Assembly: GCA_035705295.1 (NCBI GenBank)
Contig: DASSWG010000160.1
Location: forward strand, 1-19,028
Origin: DASSWG01 sp035705295
GTDB lineage: Bacteria > Bacteroidota > Bacteroidia > Flavobacteriales > Flavobacteriaceae
Length of the DNA stretch: 19,028 nt
Direction: 5' to 3'
Below the pieces are notes generated by a model. It searched no databases and had not been told where the DNA came from. It worked only from the letters and a program-made list of their open reading frames with translations. The position numbers and the translations under genes are program-made. Below, in pieces: positions 11,803 to 19,028 of this stretch (position 1 is the first letter of the stretch; each line of letters begins with the position of its first letter).

Positions 11803-14589
11803 ATGGCCACACCAGAAAATCTTTACCGCATTAAAAAATCCTTGAAGACCAAAAAAGGAAATTTTGATTATTACAGCCTTGCCGATTTGCAAAATCAAGG
11901 AAATGACATCAAAAAACTGCCTTTTTCCATCCGTATTTTGTTGGAGAACGTTCTAAGGAATTTCGATGGTTTTTCTGTGACCGAAGAACACATAGAAACC
12001 CTTCTGAACTGGAACCCAAAAGGTTCCGATAAGGATGTTCCTTTCAAACCCGCCCGGGTGTTGATGCAGGATTTCACGGGTGTTCCGGCGGTGGTGGATA
12101 TTGCTTCGCTTCGTGCGGAAGTGGCCCGAAAGGGAAAAGACCCGGAAGCCATCAATCCGCTTATTCCCGTGGATTTGGTGGTGGATCATTCGGTACAGGT
12201 GGATTATTTTGGGTCGAAATATGCCTACGAAAGAAATATTGATGAGGAGTACAAACGAAACAACGAACGCTACCGGTTTTTAAAATGGGGGCAAAAATCC
12301 TTTAAAAATTTTAGTGTGGTGCCACCAGGAATGGGGATTTGCCACCAAGTGAATTTGGAATACCTTTCCAAAGGCGTGATTGAGCGCGATGGCGAAGTTT
12401 TTCCGGATACGTTGGTCGGAACCGACAGCCATACGCCAATGGTGAACGGAATTGGTGTGGTGGCCTGGGGCGTGGGCGGAATTGAAGCCGAAGCCGCCAT
12501 TTTGGGGCAACCCGTTTACTTTATCGCGCCCGAAGTCATCGGATTGAAACTTACCGGAAAATTGCCCTTGGGAACCACTGCCACCGATTTGGTGCTGACC
12601 ATTGCCAAATTATTGCGGGAATATGGCGTGGTGGGTAAATTCGTGGAGGTTTTTGGGCCTGGCCTGGAAAATCTGTCCGTTCCCGACCGTGCCACCATCG
12701 GGAATATGTCGCCCGAATTTGGTTGCACCATTACTTATTTCCCCATCGACGATAAAACCTTGGACTATATGCGGAAAAGCAACCGCTCCGAGGAACAAAT
12801 CGATTTGGTGGAAACCTATTGCAAACAAAATATGCTGTGGCGCGAGGAAGAGGACAAAATTGAATATACCGATGTGCTCGAACTGGATTTAAGTTCGGTA
12901 GAACCGAGTGTGGCCGGACCAAAACGGCCACAGGACAAAATCGCTTTGAGCAATTTCAAAGAAAAATTCATCGATTTGTTGGACGAATCTTTTGGCAGAA
13001 CCTATATAAAACCCGAAAACCGGGAAGAAGTTTTAAGCCGATGGAAGGCGGAAGGCGGAAGTCAACCCGTGCACGAACCCCATTCCAGACAACGGAATAT
13101 GGAAATTGAAGTGGCCGAAAAAGACGGCCTAAAAACGGTATGGATTTCCGATGGAACACAAAAATATATGCTCTCCGATGGAGCCATTGCCATTGCCGCT
13201 ATCACATCGTGCACCAATACTTCCAATCCGTACGTGATGATTGGCGCCGGATTGGTGGCCCAAAAAGCCCGCGAACGGGGAATTGATGTAAAACCTTGGG
13301 TTAAAACCTCCTTGGCCCCGGGTTCCAAAGTAGTGACCGATTACCTGAAAAAAGCCGATTTATTGAAGGATTTGGAAGCATTGGAATTTCACTTGGTCGG
13401 TTATGGTTGCACCTCTTGCATCGGAAACTCGGGACCTTTACCACCACAAATAGCCAAAGCCGTGGAAGAACACGATTTGGTCGTGGCTTCGGTACTTTCC
13501 GGAAACCGGAATTTCGAGGCGCGCATCCATCCACAGGTGAAAATGAATTTTTTGATGTCGCCAATGCTCGTGGTTGCTTATGCGCTGGCCGGACGGGTGG
13601 ATATTGATTTGACCCAAGAGCCACTTGCTTATGACCGCAATGACGAACCGGTATATCTAAAAGATATTTGGCCTTCCAATGATGAAATCAACGAAATTAT
13701 GGCCGAGGTGCTCACCCCAAAAGATTTTGCCAAAAATTACGGGGAAATTTTTAAGGGCAACGAAATTTGGCGCAATTTGGAAGTTCCAGAAGACAAATTG
13801 TACCAATGGGACGATAATTCCACCTATATCAAAGAAGCGCCGTTTTTTGAAAATATTTCCGAAAACCCACCGGCTTTTCGGGATATCGAAGGGGCGCGTG
13901 CGCTGCTCGTATTGGGCGATAGCATTACCACCGACCATATTTCGCCCGCGGGAAGTTTTGCTGAAAATTCCGCTGCCGGAAAATACCTGATTTCCCGTGG
14001 TGTGGAGAAAAAGAATTTCAACTCCTACGGTTCGCGCCGGGGGAACGATGAGGTAATGACCCGCGGTACTTTTGCCAACGTGCGCATCAAGAACAAACTG
14101 GCCCGAAAGGAAGGCGGCTATACCACTTATTTGCCTTCCGGCGAAGAAATGAGCGTATTTGAAGCCGCCGAAAAATACAAAGCGGACAATACGCCTTTGG
14201 TGGTGCTCACCGGAAAAGATTACGGAAGTGGTTCCTCGCGCGATTGGGCCGCAAAAGGAACCTATTTGTTGGGCGTAAAAGCCGTGATAGCCGACAGCTA
14301 TGAACGCATCCACCGCAGCAATTTGGTGGGACTTGGCGTGTTGCCCTTGCAATATAAAGAGGGTGAAAATGCCGAAAGTTTGGGCCTAAGCGGAAAGGAG
14401 AAATTTACCATAAAAGGAATTTCGGAAGGCTTGACGCCCAAAAAGGAATTGACCGTTACCGCAGAAGATGAAGCCGGCAAGAAAACCGAATTTCAGGTAA
14501 TCGCCCGATTGGATTCGCCCATTGAAGTGGATTACTATCAAAATGAAGGAATCCTTCAGTATGTGCTGCGGAAATTTTTGAAGGAGTAA
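11803..14589 (+). CDS. acnA: aconitate hydratase, AcnA type
   Basis: A 928-residue cytoplasmic [4Fe-4S] enzyme that converts citrate to isocitrate, of the long AcnA/IRP1-like class (about 890-930 residues). Cluster ligands are C470 (ITSCTNTSNP) and C536 and C539 (GYGCTSCIGNSG). Other family motifs are LVGTDSHTPM (205-213), SLAPGSKVV (503-511), GDSITTDHISPAG and GSGSSRDWAAKGT near the C-terminal swivel domain. The reading frame is intact. It is preceded by a strong hairpin, so it is likely expressed on its own or by read-through. Many flavobacteria use a shorter, mitochondrial-type aconitase for the citric acid cycle, which would make this a second enzyme for stress conditions; whether this genome has both is unknown. 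Confidence 0.95.
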   Translation: MATPENLYRIKKSLKTKKGNFDYYSLADLQNQGNDIKKLPFSIRILLENVLRNFDGFSVTEEHIETLLNWNPKGSDKDVPFKPARVLMQDFTGVPAVVDIASLRAEVARKGKDPEAINPLIPVDLVVDHSVQVDYFGSKYAYERNIDEEYKRNNERYRFLKWGQKSFKNFSVVPPGMGICHQVNLEYLSKGVIERDGEVFPDTLVGTDSHTPMVNGIGVVAWGVGGIEAEAAILGQPVYFIAPEVIGLKLTGKLPLGTTATDLVLTIAKLLREYGVVGKFVEVFGPGLENLSVPDRATIGNMSPEFGCTITYFPIDDKTLDYMRKSNRSEEQIDLVETYCKQNMLWREEEDKIEYTDVLELDLSSVEPSVAGPKRPQDKIALSNFKEKFIDLLDESFGRTYIKPENREEVLSRWKAEGGSQPVHEPHSRQRNMEIEVAEKDGLKTVWISDGTQKYMLSDGAIAIAAITSCTNTSNPYVMIGAGLVAQKARERGIDVKPWVKTSLAPGSKVVTDYLKKADLLKDLEALEFHLVGYGCTSCIGNSGPLPPQIAKAVEEHDLVVASVLSGNRNFEARIHPQVKMNFLMSPMLVVAYALAGRVDIDLTQEPLAYDRNDEPVYLKDIWPSNDEINEIMAEVLTPKDFAKNYGEIFKGNEIWRNLEVPEDKLYQWDDNSTYIKEAPFFENISENPPAFRDIEGARALLVLGDSITTDHISPAGSFAENSAAGKYLISRGVEKKNFNSYGSRRGNDEVMTRGTFANVRIKNKLARKEGGYTTYLPSGEEMSVFEAAEKYKADNTPLVVLTGKDYGSGSSRDWAAKGTYLLGVKAVIADSYERIHRSNLVGLGVLPLQYKEGENAESLGLSGKEKFTIKGISEGLTPKKELTVTAEDEAGKKTEFQVIARLDSPIEVDYYQNEGILQYVLRKFLKE

Positions 14590-14634
14590 TCCTGAAAGGT
14601 TTTTCAACTGAATTTGAGACCAATAAAACAAAGA

Positions 14635-14687
14635 ATTAAGGAGTGAAGAAAAATTAAGGCTATCTTAATGAACCTTAATTCCTTAAT
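14635..14687. terminator. nested hairpins after acnA
   Basis: ATTAAGGA (14635-14642) pairs with TCCTTAAT (14680-14687), and inside it AATTAAGG (14652-14659) pairs with CCTTAATT (14673-14680). The two stems share one base, so they are alternatives at that position. The block lies between acnA and the next gene and may end the acnA transcript. The stems are AT-rich and weak, and there is no T tract. Confidence 0.35.
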
Positions 14688-14750
14688 GGTTTAAGAATAA
14701 TTGCGAAAGTAGAAACTTTTCCGAAGGTTTATAATTAAAAAAAGAACAAC

Positions 14751-15029
14751 ATGGACCTAATTCACAATTTACTCGATTTTTTCAAGAAACCCAAACACGA
14801 AACAAAGGGCAAAACCCCCGAGGGACAATGCCCCTTGTGTTGGGGCTATGGAGAGTACGACCATAAAATACGCAAGGTGTTCGAAGATAAACAAATAGAT
14901 GTGAACAACCATAAGGACCGTTATATGCTGATACAGAAATTTGCCAAAAAGCATGTGGACGGGATAAAACTGAAAGAATCCGAGATTCAACCATGTCAAA
15001 AATGCGGGCATCAACCGACCAAAAATTGA
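14751..15029 (+). CDS. small protein with two Cys pairs, zinc-ribbon-like (92 aa)
   Basis: Not recognised. Two C-x2-C knuckles, CPLC (about 27-30) and CQKC (about 82-85), are separated by about 50 charged, helical residues. That separation allows one zinc or iron site of the rubredoxin/zinc-ribbon kind, though the spacing is long. The N-terminal 14 residues (LIHNLLDFF) are amphipathic. It is 43 bases before the hemerythrin gene and is the first gene of the group leading to NorZ. The pattern suggests a metal- or redox-linked role; no function is claimed. Confidence 0.72.
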   Translation: MDLIHNLLDFFKKPKHETKGKTPEGQCPLCWGYGEYDHKIRKVFEDKQIDVNNHKDRYMLIQKFAKKHVDGIKLKESEIQPCQKCGHQPTKN

Positions 15030-15072
15030 GAATTTTGAACCGGTTTATTTCGCAAAGTTTAAAAACAATGCC

Positions 15073-15525
15073 ATGCCGATAAAAAGACAGGAATTTTTAA
15101 AACCGTTCAGTCGGGAACATCACCATAATTTGTTGTTGTGTTGGAAAATTCGTGCCGGTATTTCCAAGGGAATCGATTTTGAACGGATCAAAAAATATAC
15201 CGATTGGTTTTTTGAAACGCACATACTCCCCCATTTCAAACTGGAAGAAAAATACATCTTTCCTATATTGGGAAAAGAACACGAACTGGTAAAAAAAGCA
15301 CTTTCCGAACACCGCCGATTGAAACGGCTTTTTACGGACGACCAAAATGTCGAAAAATCCTTGAGCCTGATCGAAGAAGAATTGGTGTCGCACGTTCGTT
15401 TTGAAGAGCGGGTGCTTTTTCGGGAAATACAAAAATATTGTAGTGCCGAAGAAATGGAAAGCATAGAAAGCTTACATTTAGGGGGAAAATTTGTGGAAAA
15501 TACCGATGATGAATTTTGGATGTGA
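15073..15525 (+). CDS. hemerythrin-like (HHE) domain protein
   Basis: A 150-residue four-helix-bundle protein with a likely diiron site. Candidate ligands are the His cluster near residues 16-18 (REHHHNLL), H50 and H54 with E58 (THILPHFKLEE), H80 (LSEHRRLK), and H107 with E111 (SHVRFEE). The arrangement matches HHE-domain proteins, which bind O2, NO or take part in iron and Fe-S repair. It lacks the ScdA_N domain, so it is distinct from the RIC protein of the same window. The start is ATG 15073; ATG 15068 is out of frame. Proximity to NorZ suggests NO-related work, by inference. Confidence 0.88.
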   Translation: MPIKRQEFLKPFSREHHHNLLLCWKIRAGISKGIDFERIKKYTDWFFETHILPHFKLEEKYIFPILGKEHELVKKALSEHRRLKRLFTDDQNVEKSLSLIEEELVSHVRFEERVLFREIQKYCSAEEMESIESLHLGGKFVENTDDEFWM

Positions 15526-15560
15526 GGATAGAAAAGACCCCGATAAAAACACAAAATAAA

Positions 15561-15887
15561 ATGAATTGGATCCTATTGGTCATAGCAGGATTATTTGAAG
15601 TCGCTTTTGCCGCGTGTCTTGGAAAAGCCAAAGAAACCACAGGGGTTGAAACAATTTATTGGTACATTGGATTTTTGGTTTGCTTGGCTATAAGTATGTT
15701 TCTTCTCGTAAAAGCAGCCCAACAATTGCCCATAGGAACCGCTTATGCGGTATGGACGGGAATTGGCGCCGTGGGAACGGTATTGATCGGGATACTGTTA
15801 TTTAAAGAACCCGCGACTTTTTGGAGATTGTTTTTTATCACAACCTTGATCGCTTCGATTGTTGGACTAAAAATAGTTTCAAGTTGA
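15561..15887 (+). CDS. small multidrug resistance (SMR) family exporter, SugE/Gdx-like
   Basis: A 108-residue inner-membrane protein with four helices (about 3-20, 31-50, 57-80, 86-105). It has the membrane Glu of the family (E13 in IAGLFEV) and the motif GTAYAVWTGIGAVG (59-72), which is typical of the SugE/Gdx subgroup that exports guanidinium in exchange for protons. The alternative, an EmrE-like multidrug pump, usually has a different motif at this point. ATG 15561 begins the canonical N-terminus; the longer in-frame start at 15516 would overlap the hemerythrin stop and add an unrelated leader. No guanidine riboswitch could be recognised before it, since the gap is only about 35 bases. Why it lies between hemerythrin and NorZ is unclear. 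Confidence 0.88.
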   Translation: MNWILLVIAGLFEVAFAACLGKAKETTGVETIYWYIGFLVCLAISMFLLVKAAQQLPIGTAYAVWTGIGAVGTVLIGILLFKEPATFWRLFFITTLIASIVGLKIVSS

Positions 15888-15925
15888 GAAAGTGCATTGA
15901 CATAACCACCTAAAAACCAACCATT

Positions 15926-18169
15926 ATGAAACGTGAAAAAAAACTTTGGATCGCCTTTGCCCTCGTTACGGGTATTTCGTTTGCCGTTTTGCTATATTTC
16001 GGATATGAAATTTATCAAAAAGCCCCGCCATTACCAACCAAAATCGTCAGTTCGGAAGGTCAAACCATCATTGAAGGCCAAGACATCAAAGACGGGCAAA
16101 ATGTATGGCAAAGTATGGGCGGGCAGGAAGTGGGTTCCATTTGGGGCCACGGCGCTTATCTGGCCCCCGATTGGACCGCCGATTACATCCACCGCGAAGC
16201 TTTGTTTATCCTCAATAAATGGTCGGAAAGGGATTTTGGAAAATCGTATACGGAATTGGACAATGAAAACCGGGCAGCCCTGAAAAGCCGCCTTCAGGAA
16301 ATGCTTCGGGAAAACAATTACAATCCGGAAACCGGTGTGATAAGCATTTCCCCGATTCGTGCAGAAGCATTCGAGCATTTGAACGAATATTACCAAGGCC
16401 TTTTTATGGAGAATCCCGAATTGGACGAGCTGCGGGCAAATTATGCCATTCCAAAAAACTCGATCAAAAGTGAAACCCGGATGCGCCAAATGAGCAGTTT
16501 TTTCTTTTGGGCTTCTTGGGCTTGCGTTACCGAACGTCCCGGAGAAAATATCACTTATACACATAACTGGCCGCCTGATAAATTGGTGGGAAACGTAGCC
16601 ACCGGCAGTTTACTGATTTGGACCGGTGTGAGCATTATTTTGCTTTTGATAGGCATTGGCATAATGGTATTTTACCATGCCCGCACCAAAGAAGAGGAGC
16701 CGGAATCGCCGGTGGAAGACCCGCTGATGCAGCAAAAAATCACGCCCTCGATGCTGGCCGTGAAAAAATACATTTGGGTGGTGGCTTTTCTCGTTCTGAT
16801 CCAAATGACCTTTGGCGTGGTCACGGCACATTATGGCGTGGAAGGCGACGCGTTTTACGGGTTTGATCTTTCCAAAATCCTCCCTTATTCCATTTCCCGG
16901 ACATGGCACGTGCAACTGGGGATTTTATGGATTGCCACCGCCTGGCTGGCCACCGGACTTTACATCGCGCCTTCACTGTCTGGAAAAGACCCAAAATTTC
17001 AGAAATTGGGGGTGAATTTCCTGTTCATCTGTATTTTGATTATCGTTTTTGGCTCCATGGCCGGGCAATGGATGGGCGTGATGCAAAAACTCGGGTTGGA
17101 AACCAATTTTTGGTTTGGGCATCAAGGCTATGAATACGTCGATTTGGGTAGGTTTTGGCAGTGGTTTTTGTTCATTGGCCTGTTTGTTTGGCTTACATTG
17201 ATGGTCCGGCCACTCATTCCCATTTTCAGGAAAAAAACCTCGGAAAAAGGTTTGTTGACGATGTTCATCATCGCTTCCGCAGCCATTGCGCTTTTTTACG
17301 GCGCCGGGTTGATGTGGGGCCGGCAAACCAACCTTGCTATCGCCGAATATTGGCGTTGGTGGGTAGTGCATTTATGGGTGGAAGGCTTTTTTGAGGTTTT
17401 TGCAACTGTTGTTTCCGCCTTCTTGTTTGTCCGTTTGGGGCTTTTGCACACCAAAACCGCTACCTTGGCCGTGATTTTTTCAACCGTGGTTTTTCTGTCC
17501 GGTGGGATTTTGGGAACGTTCCACCACTTGTATTTCAGCGGAACGCCCACTTCTGTTTTGGCCATCGGGGCAACTTTCAGTGCATTGGAAGTGGTGCCGT
17601 TGGTGCTGATCGGTTTTGAAGCTTACCACAACTATCGTTTGAGCACTGCCACCAAATGGCTAAAAGACTACAAATGGCCGATTTATTGCCTGATCGCGAT
17701 GGCCTTTTGGAACTTTTTCGGCGCTGGAATATTGGGATTCATCATCAATCCGCCAATCGCTTTGTACTATATTCAAGGCTTGAACACCACCGCGGCCCAC
17801 GCGCACGGAGCTTTGTTCGGGGTTTACGGAATTTTGGGAATGGGATTGATATTGTTCGTATTGCGAAGCCTCTATCGCGACAAAAAATGGAACGACAAGC
17901 TCATCGGTTTCGCTTTTTGGGCCACCAATATCGGATTGATGCTGATGCTGATTTTGAGCTTGTTGCCTATTGGTGTGCTACAAGCCGTAGCAAGCGTAAA
18001 CGAAGGAATGTGGTACGCCCGTTCCGCAGAGTTTATGCAAGAACCGCTAATGAACACTTTGAAATGGTTGCGGGTAATCGGCGACACCATATTTGCATTG
18101 GGGCTTTTTGCTTTTGTTTGGTTTATCTTTGCGCAAAACAGCAAAAAACGAACGAAAGTTCCCCATTGA
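15926..18169 (+). CDS. norZ: quinol-dependent nitric oxide reductase (qNOR)
   Basis: A 747-residue inner-membrane enzyme that reduces 2 NO to N2O with electrons from quinol, a single-subunit NorB relative. The N-terminal part has one helix (8-28), then a cytochrome-c-like extramembrane domain without haem Cys (GQNVWQSMGGQEVGSIWG at 57-74), then a second helix at about 224-250. The catalytic core carries low-spin haem ligand H328 (SRTWHVQLG), H482 and E486 (HLWVEGFFE), H533-H534 (TFHHLYFSG), E555 (SALEVVP), and H625 and H627 (AAHAHGAL) for haem b3 and b. The Glu at 486 and the missing Tyr separate it from oxidases. The gene is 38 bases after the SMR gene. It detoxifies NO or serves denitrification; no nitrite reductase is in the window. 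Confidence 0.95.
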   Translation: MKREKKLWIAFALVTGISFAVLLYFGYEIYQKAPPLPTKIVSSEGQTIIEGQDIKDGQNVWQSMGGQEVGSIWGHGAYLAPDWTADYIHREALFILNKWSERDFGKSYTELDNENRAALKSRLQEMLRENNYNPETGVISISPIRAEAFEHLNEYYQGLFMENPELDELRANYAIPKNSIKSETRMRQMSSFFFWASWACVTERPGENITYTHNWPPDKLVGNVATGSLLIWTGVSIILLLIGIGIMVFYHARTKEEEPESPVEDPLMQQKITPSMLAVKKYIWVVAFLVLIQMTFGVVTAHYGVEGDAFYGFDLSKILPYSISRTWHVQLGILWIATAWLATGLYIAPSLSGKDPKFQKLGVNFLFICILIIVFGSMAGQWMGVMQKLGLETNFWFGHQGYEYVDLGRFWQWFLFIGLFVWLTLMVRPLIPIFRKKTSEKGLLTMFIIASAAIALFYGAGLMWGRQTNLAIAEYWRWWVVHLWVEGFFEVFATVVSAFLFVRLGLLHTKTATLAVIFSTVVFLSGGILGTFHHLYFSGTPTSVLAIGATFSALEVVPLVLIGFEAYHNYRLSTATKWLKDYKWPIYCLIAMAFWNFFGAGILGFIINPPIALYYIQGLNTTAAHAHGALFGVYGILGMGLILFVLRSLYRDKKWNDKLIGFAFWATNIGLMLMLILSLLPIGVLQAVASVNEGMWYARSAEFMQEPLMNTLKWLRVIGDTIFALGLFAFVWFIFAQNSKKRTKVPH

Positions 18170-18174
18170 GATTG

Positions 18175-18214
18175 ACTTTTACCAACTTCCAATGTTTGGA
18201 AAACATAGAAAAGT
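18175..18214. repeat. imperfect inverted repeat after norZ, related to the one at 11732
   Basis: ACTTTT (18175-18180) pairs with AAAAGT (18209-18214), and inside it TTCCAA (18187-18192) pairs with TTGGAA (18196-18201) around a TGT loop. The order of words (ACTTTT, TTCCAA, TTGGAA, AAAAGT) resembles a decayed copy of the perfect element at 11732-11764. It may act as the norZ terminator. Confidence 0.4.
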
Positions 18215-18257
18215 TTTAAGAAAATCGAATTCAAGAATCCTAATAAATAATCAAAAA

Positions 18258-18557
18258 ATGAAAAAAATGAAATCAATATCAAAATACGCTATTATTTTTA
18301 TAACGGGCATACTGTTCGTTTCTTGTCAGGAATCAAGAGAAAAGGCTAGGAAAAAGCTCAATGATTTAAACGAACAAGTAGAACAGATAAACACCAAATT
18401 GGACAGTGGAATCAAAAAAATAGAAACCATGGATTCAATAATCGGTGCAGAAACGAAACAACTTAAAGAAATCGATTCGTTGATCAAAAAAACTTCCACA
18501 AAAATAGATTCCATTGCAACGGAAAAAATGGAAGCTTGGAAAAACAGTGCGAATTAA
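18258..18557 (+). CDS. small coiled-coil lipoprotein of unknown function (99 aa)
   Basis: The N-terminus is a lipoprotein signal: basic start MKKMKSISK, hydrophobic core (10-20) and lipobox FVSC with Cys C23. The mature part of about 77 residues is charged and helical with a coiled-coil look, with Ile/Leu repeats in LNDLNEQVEQINTKLDSGIK and onwards, reminiscent of Lpp-like envelope lipoproteins. ATG 18258 was chosen, with ATG 18267 as an alternative; the longer frame from 18093 would run back inside norZ and is rejected. Its sequence gives no clue to function, and its tie to norZ is only positional. Confidence 0.75.
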   Translation: MKKMKSISKYAIIFITGILFVSCQESREKARKKLNDLNEQVEQINTKLDSGIKKIETMDSIIGAETKQLKEIDSLIKKTSTKIDSIATEKMEAWKNSAN

Positions 18558-18632
18558 TTAAAATCAAAACGCGCAATGCGAACCGGGACAGAGAATTCAC
18601 CTATTGACCTAATCCTATAAAACAAAGAAAAA

Positions 18633-18977
18633 ATGAGCCATAACAAAGAATTATTCCCGCCGGCAACTCCCGAAATGTCGAAAAAACGTGCCGCATTGGC
18701 GCCCGAAACCACGGAAGCTTTCCGCAATTTCAGCAAAGCCGTTTTCAAGGCGGGGGCGTTGGACGAAAAAACCAAACAAATCATTGCCGTGGCCGTGGCG
18801 CACGTTACCCAATGCCCGTATTGCATTCAAGGGCACACCAAAATCGCCAAACGGAAAGGCGCCAGCAATGAGGAATTAATGGAAGCCATTTGGGTGGCCT
18901 CCGAAATGCGGGCGGGAGGAGCCTATGCTCACTCGGCCATTGCCCTGGAAGAAATGGATATCGAAAACGAAAGCTAA
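18633..18977 (+). CDS. AhpD/carboxymuconolactone decarboxylase (CMD) family protein
   Basis: A 114-residue, all-helical protein of the AhpD-like CMD family. The catalytic motif is CPYCIQGH with C61, C64 and H68, preceded by DEKTKQIIAVAVAHV. This is the redox-active CxxC arrangement of AhpD-like alkylhydroperoxidases, so a thiol-based peroxide or electrophile detoxifying role is likely; decarboxylase activity is not expected for the CxxC type. It sits 75 bases after the lipoprotein gene and one base before a dehydrogenase start, so the latter two form a pair. Confidence 0.9.
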   Translation: MSHNKELFPPATPEMSKKRAALAPETTEAFRNFSKAVFKAGALDEKTKQIIAVAVAHVTQCPYCIQGHTKIAKRKGASNEELMEAIWVASEMRAGGAYAHSAIALEEMDIENES

Positions 18978-18978
18978 A

Positions 18979-19028
18979 ATGAATTTACAATCCAAAATTG
19001 CCGTGGTAACCGGGGCAAGCCGTGGGGC
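18979..19028 (+). CDS. short-chain dehydrogenase/reductase, N-terminus only
   Basis: The window ends after 16 codons. The visible sequence MNLQSKIAVVTGASRG has the first beta strand and the glycine-rich dinucleotide loop TGASRG of classical SDR oxidoreductases. The start codon lies one base past the stop of the AhpD-family gene, pointing to coexpression. The substrate cannot be guessed from this fragment; 3-oxoacyl-ACP reductases and many other SDRs begin this way. Confidence 0.75.
   Translation, partial: MNLQSKIAVVTGASRG

Noticed and set aside
11953..14352. Long antisense open frames opposite acnA and other genes, for example 13657-14352
   Set aside because: They are mirror frames of strongly conserved genes, their translations show no domain pattern, and every supported gene is on the + strand.
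15516..15560. Longer start for the SMR exporter
   Set aside because: It overlaps the hemerythrin stop and places 15 charged residues before the normal first helix; ATG 15561 gives the usual SMR N-terminus.
15526..15560. Guanidine riboswitch before the SMR exporter
   Set aside because: The gap to the preceding gene is about 35 bases, too short for any known guanidine riboswitch, and no conserved ACGR-type loops stand out.
18093..18257. Longer frame for the lipoprotein starting inside norZ
   Set aside because: This is the +1 shadow of norZ; the lipoprotein signal begins at ATG 18258.
1..19028. CRISPR arrays, tRNA or rRNA genes, insertion sequences, attachment sites
   Set aside because: No regularly spaced repeats, cloverleaf-like sequences, transposase frames or flanking direct repeats were seen on reading both strands.

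Overview
All genes in this window lie on the + strand. The sequence looks like a chromosomal stretch from a Bacteroidota, most likely a member of the Flavobacteriaceae. Starts are AT-rich with almost no Shine-Dalgarno sequence. One promoter matches the Bacteroidota form (TTTG, then TAnnTTTG). A cbb3-like oxidase, a Rnk/Gre-like factor, a long AcnA and a quinol-type NO reductase all sit in Bacteroidota-like contexts. This assignment is inferred from sequence features alone; no search was run.

Layout. (1) 1-2632: the C-terminal part of a sigma-54 activator, a small Cys-rich protein and a glutamate dehydrogenase. A sigma-54-like promoter lies between the activator and the small gene, and a strong hairpin follows the dehydrogenase. 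(2) 2737-3526: a GreA/GreB C-terminal-domain (Rnk-like) protein overlapping an unknown helical protein. (3) 3628-11728: a tightly packed run of 13 genes that I read as one transcription unit. It starts at a promoter whose -33 element lies inside a near-perfect 20-bp palindrome and ends at a perfect 16-bp inverted repeat. In order it encodes an unknown three-helix membrane protein, an Rrf2/NsrR-type Fe-S repressor, an unusual cbb3-like oxidase (CcoN-like plus a CcoO-CcoP fusion), two small membrane proteins, a group III truncated haemoglobin, an unknown four-helix membrane protein, tryptophan 2,3-dioxygenase, a cupin, the Fe-S repair protein RIC/ScdA, a DUF488 protein and an OsmC protein. (4) 11803-14589: a full-length AcnA-type aconitase. 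(5) 14751-18169: a Cys-pair protein, a hemerythrin-like protein, an SMR exporter and the quinol-dependent nitric oxide reductase NorZ. (6) 18258 to the end: a small coiled-coil lipoprotein, an AhpD/CMD-family protein and the start of a short-chain dehydrogenase.

How it fits together. Regions 3 to 5 look like a nitrosative-stress and low-oxygen island. It contains an NO-sensing type of repressor, an NO-reducing enzyme (NorZ), an NO/O2-binding globin, a diiron Fe-S repair protein, a hemerythrin-like protein, and a spare Fe-S aconitase. No nitrite reductase, nitrous oxide reductase or nitrate reductase is visible here. The least ordinary part is the cbb3-like oxidase: it keeps all six expected His ligands and the active-site Tyr, has Gln where canonical cbb3 enzymes have a conserved Glu, carries a ~150-residue N-terminal extension, and is followed by two undescribed membrane proteins. 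A tryptophan dioxygenase in the middle of such an operon is also unexpected.
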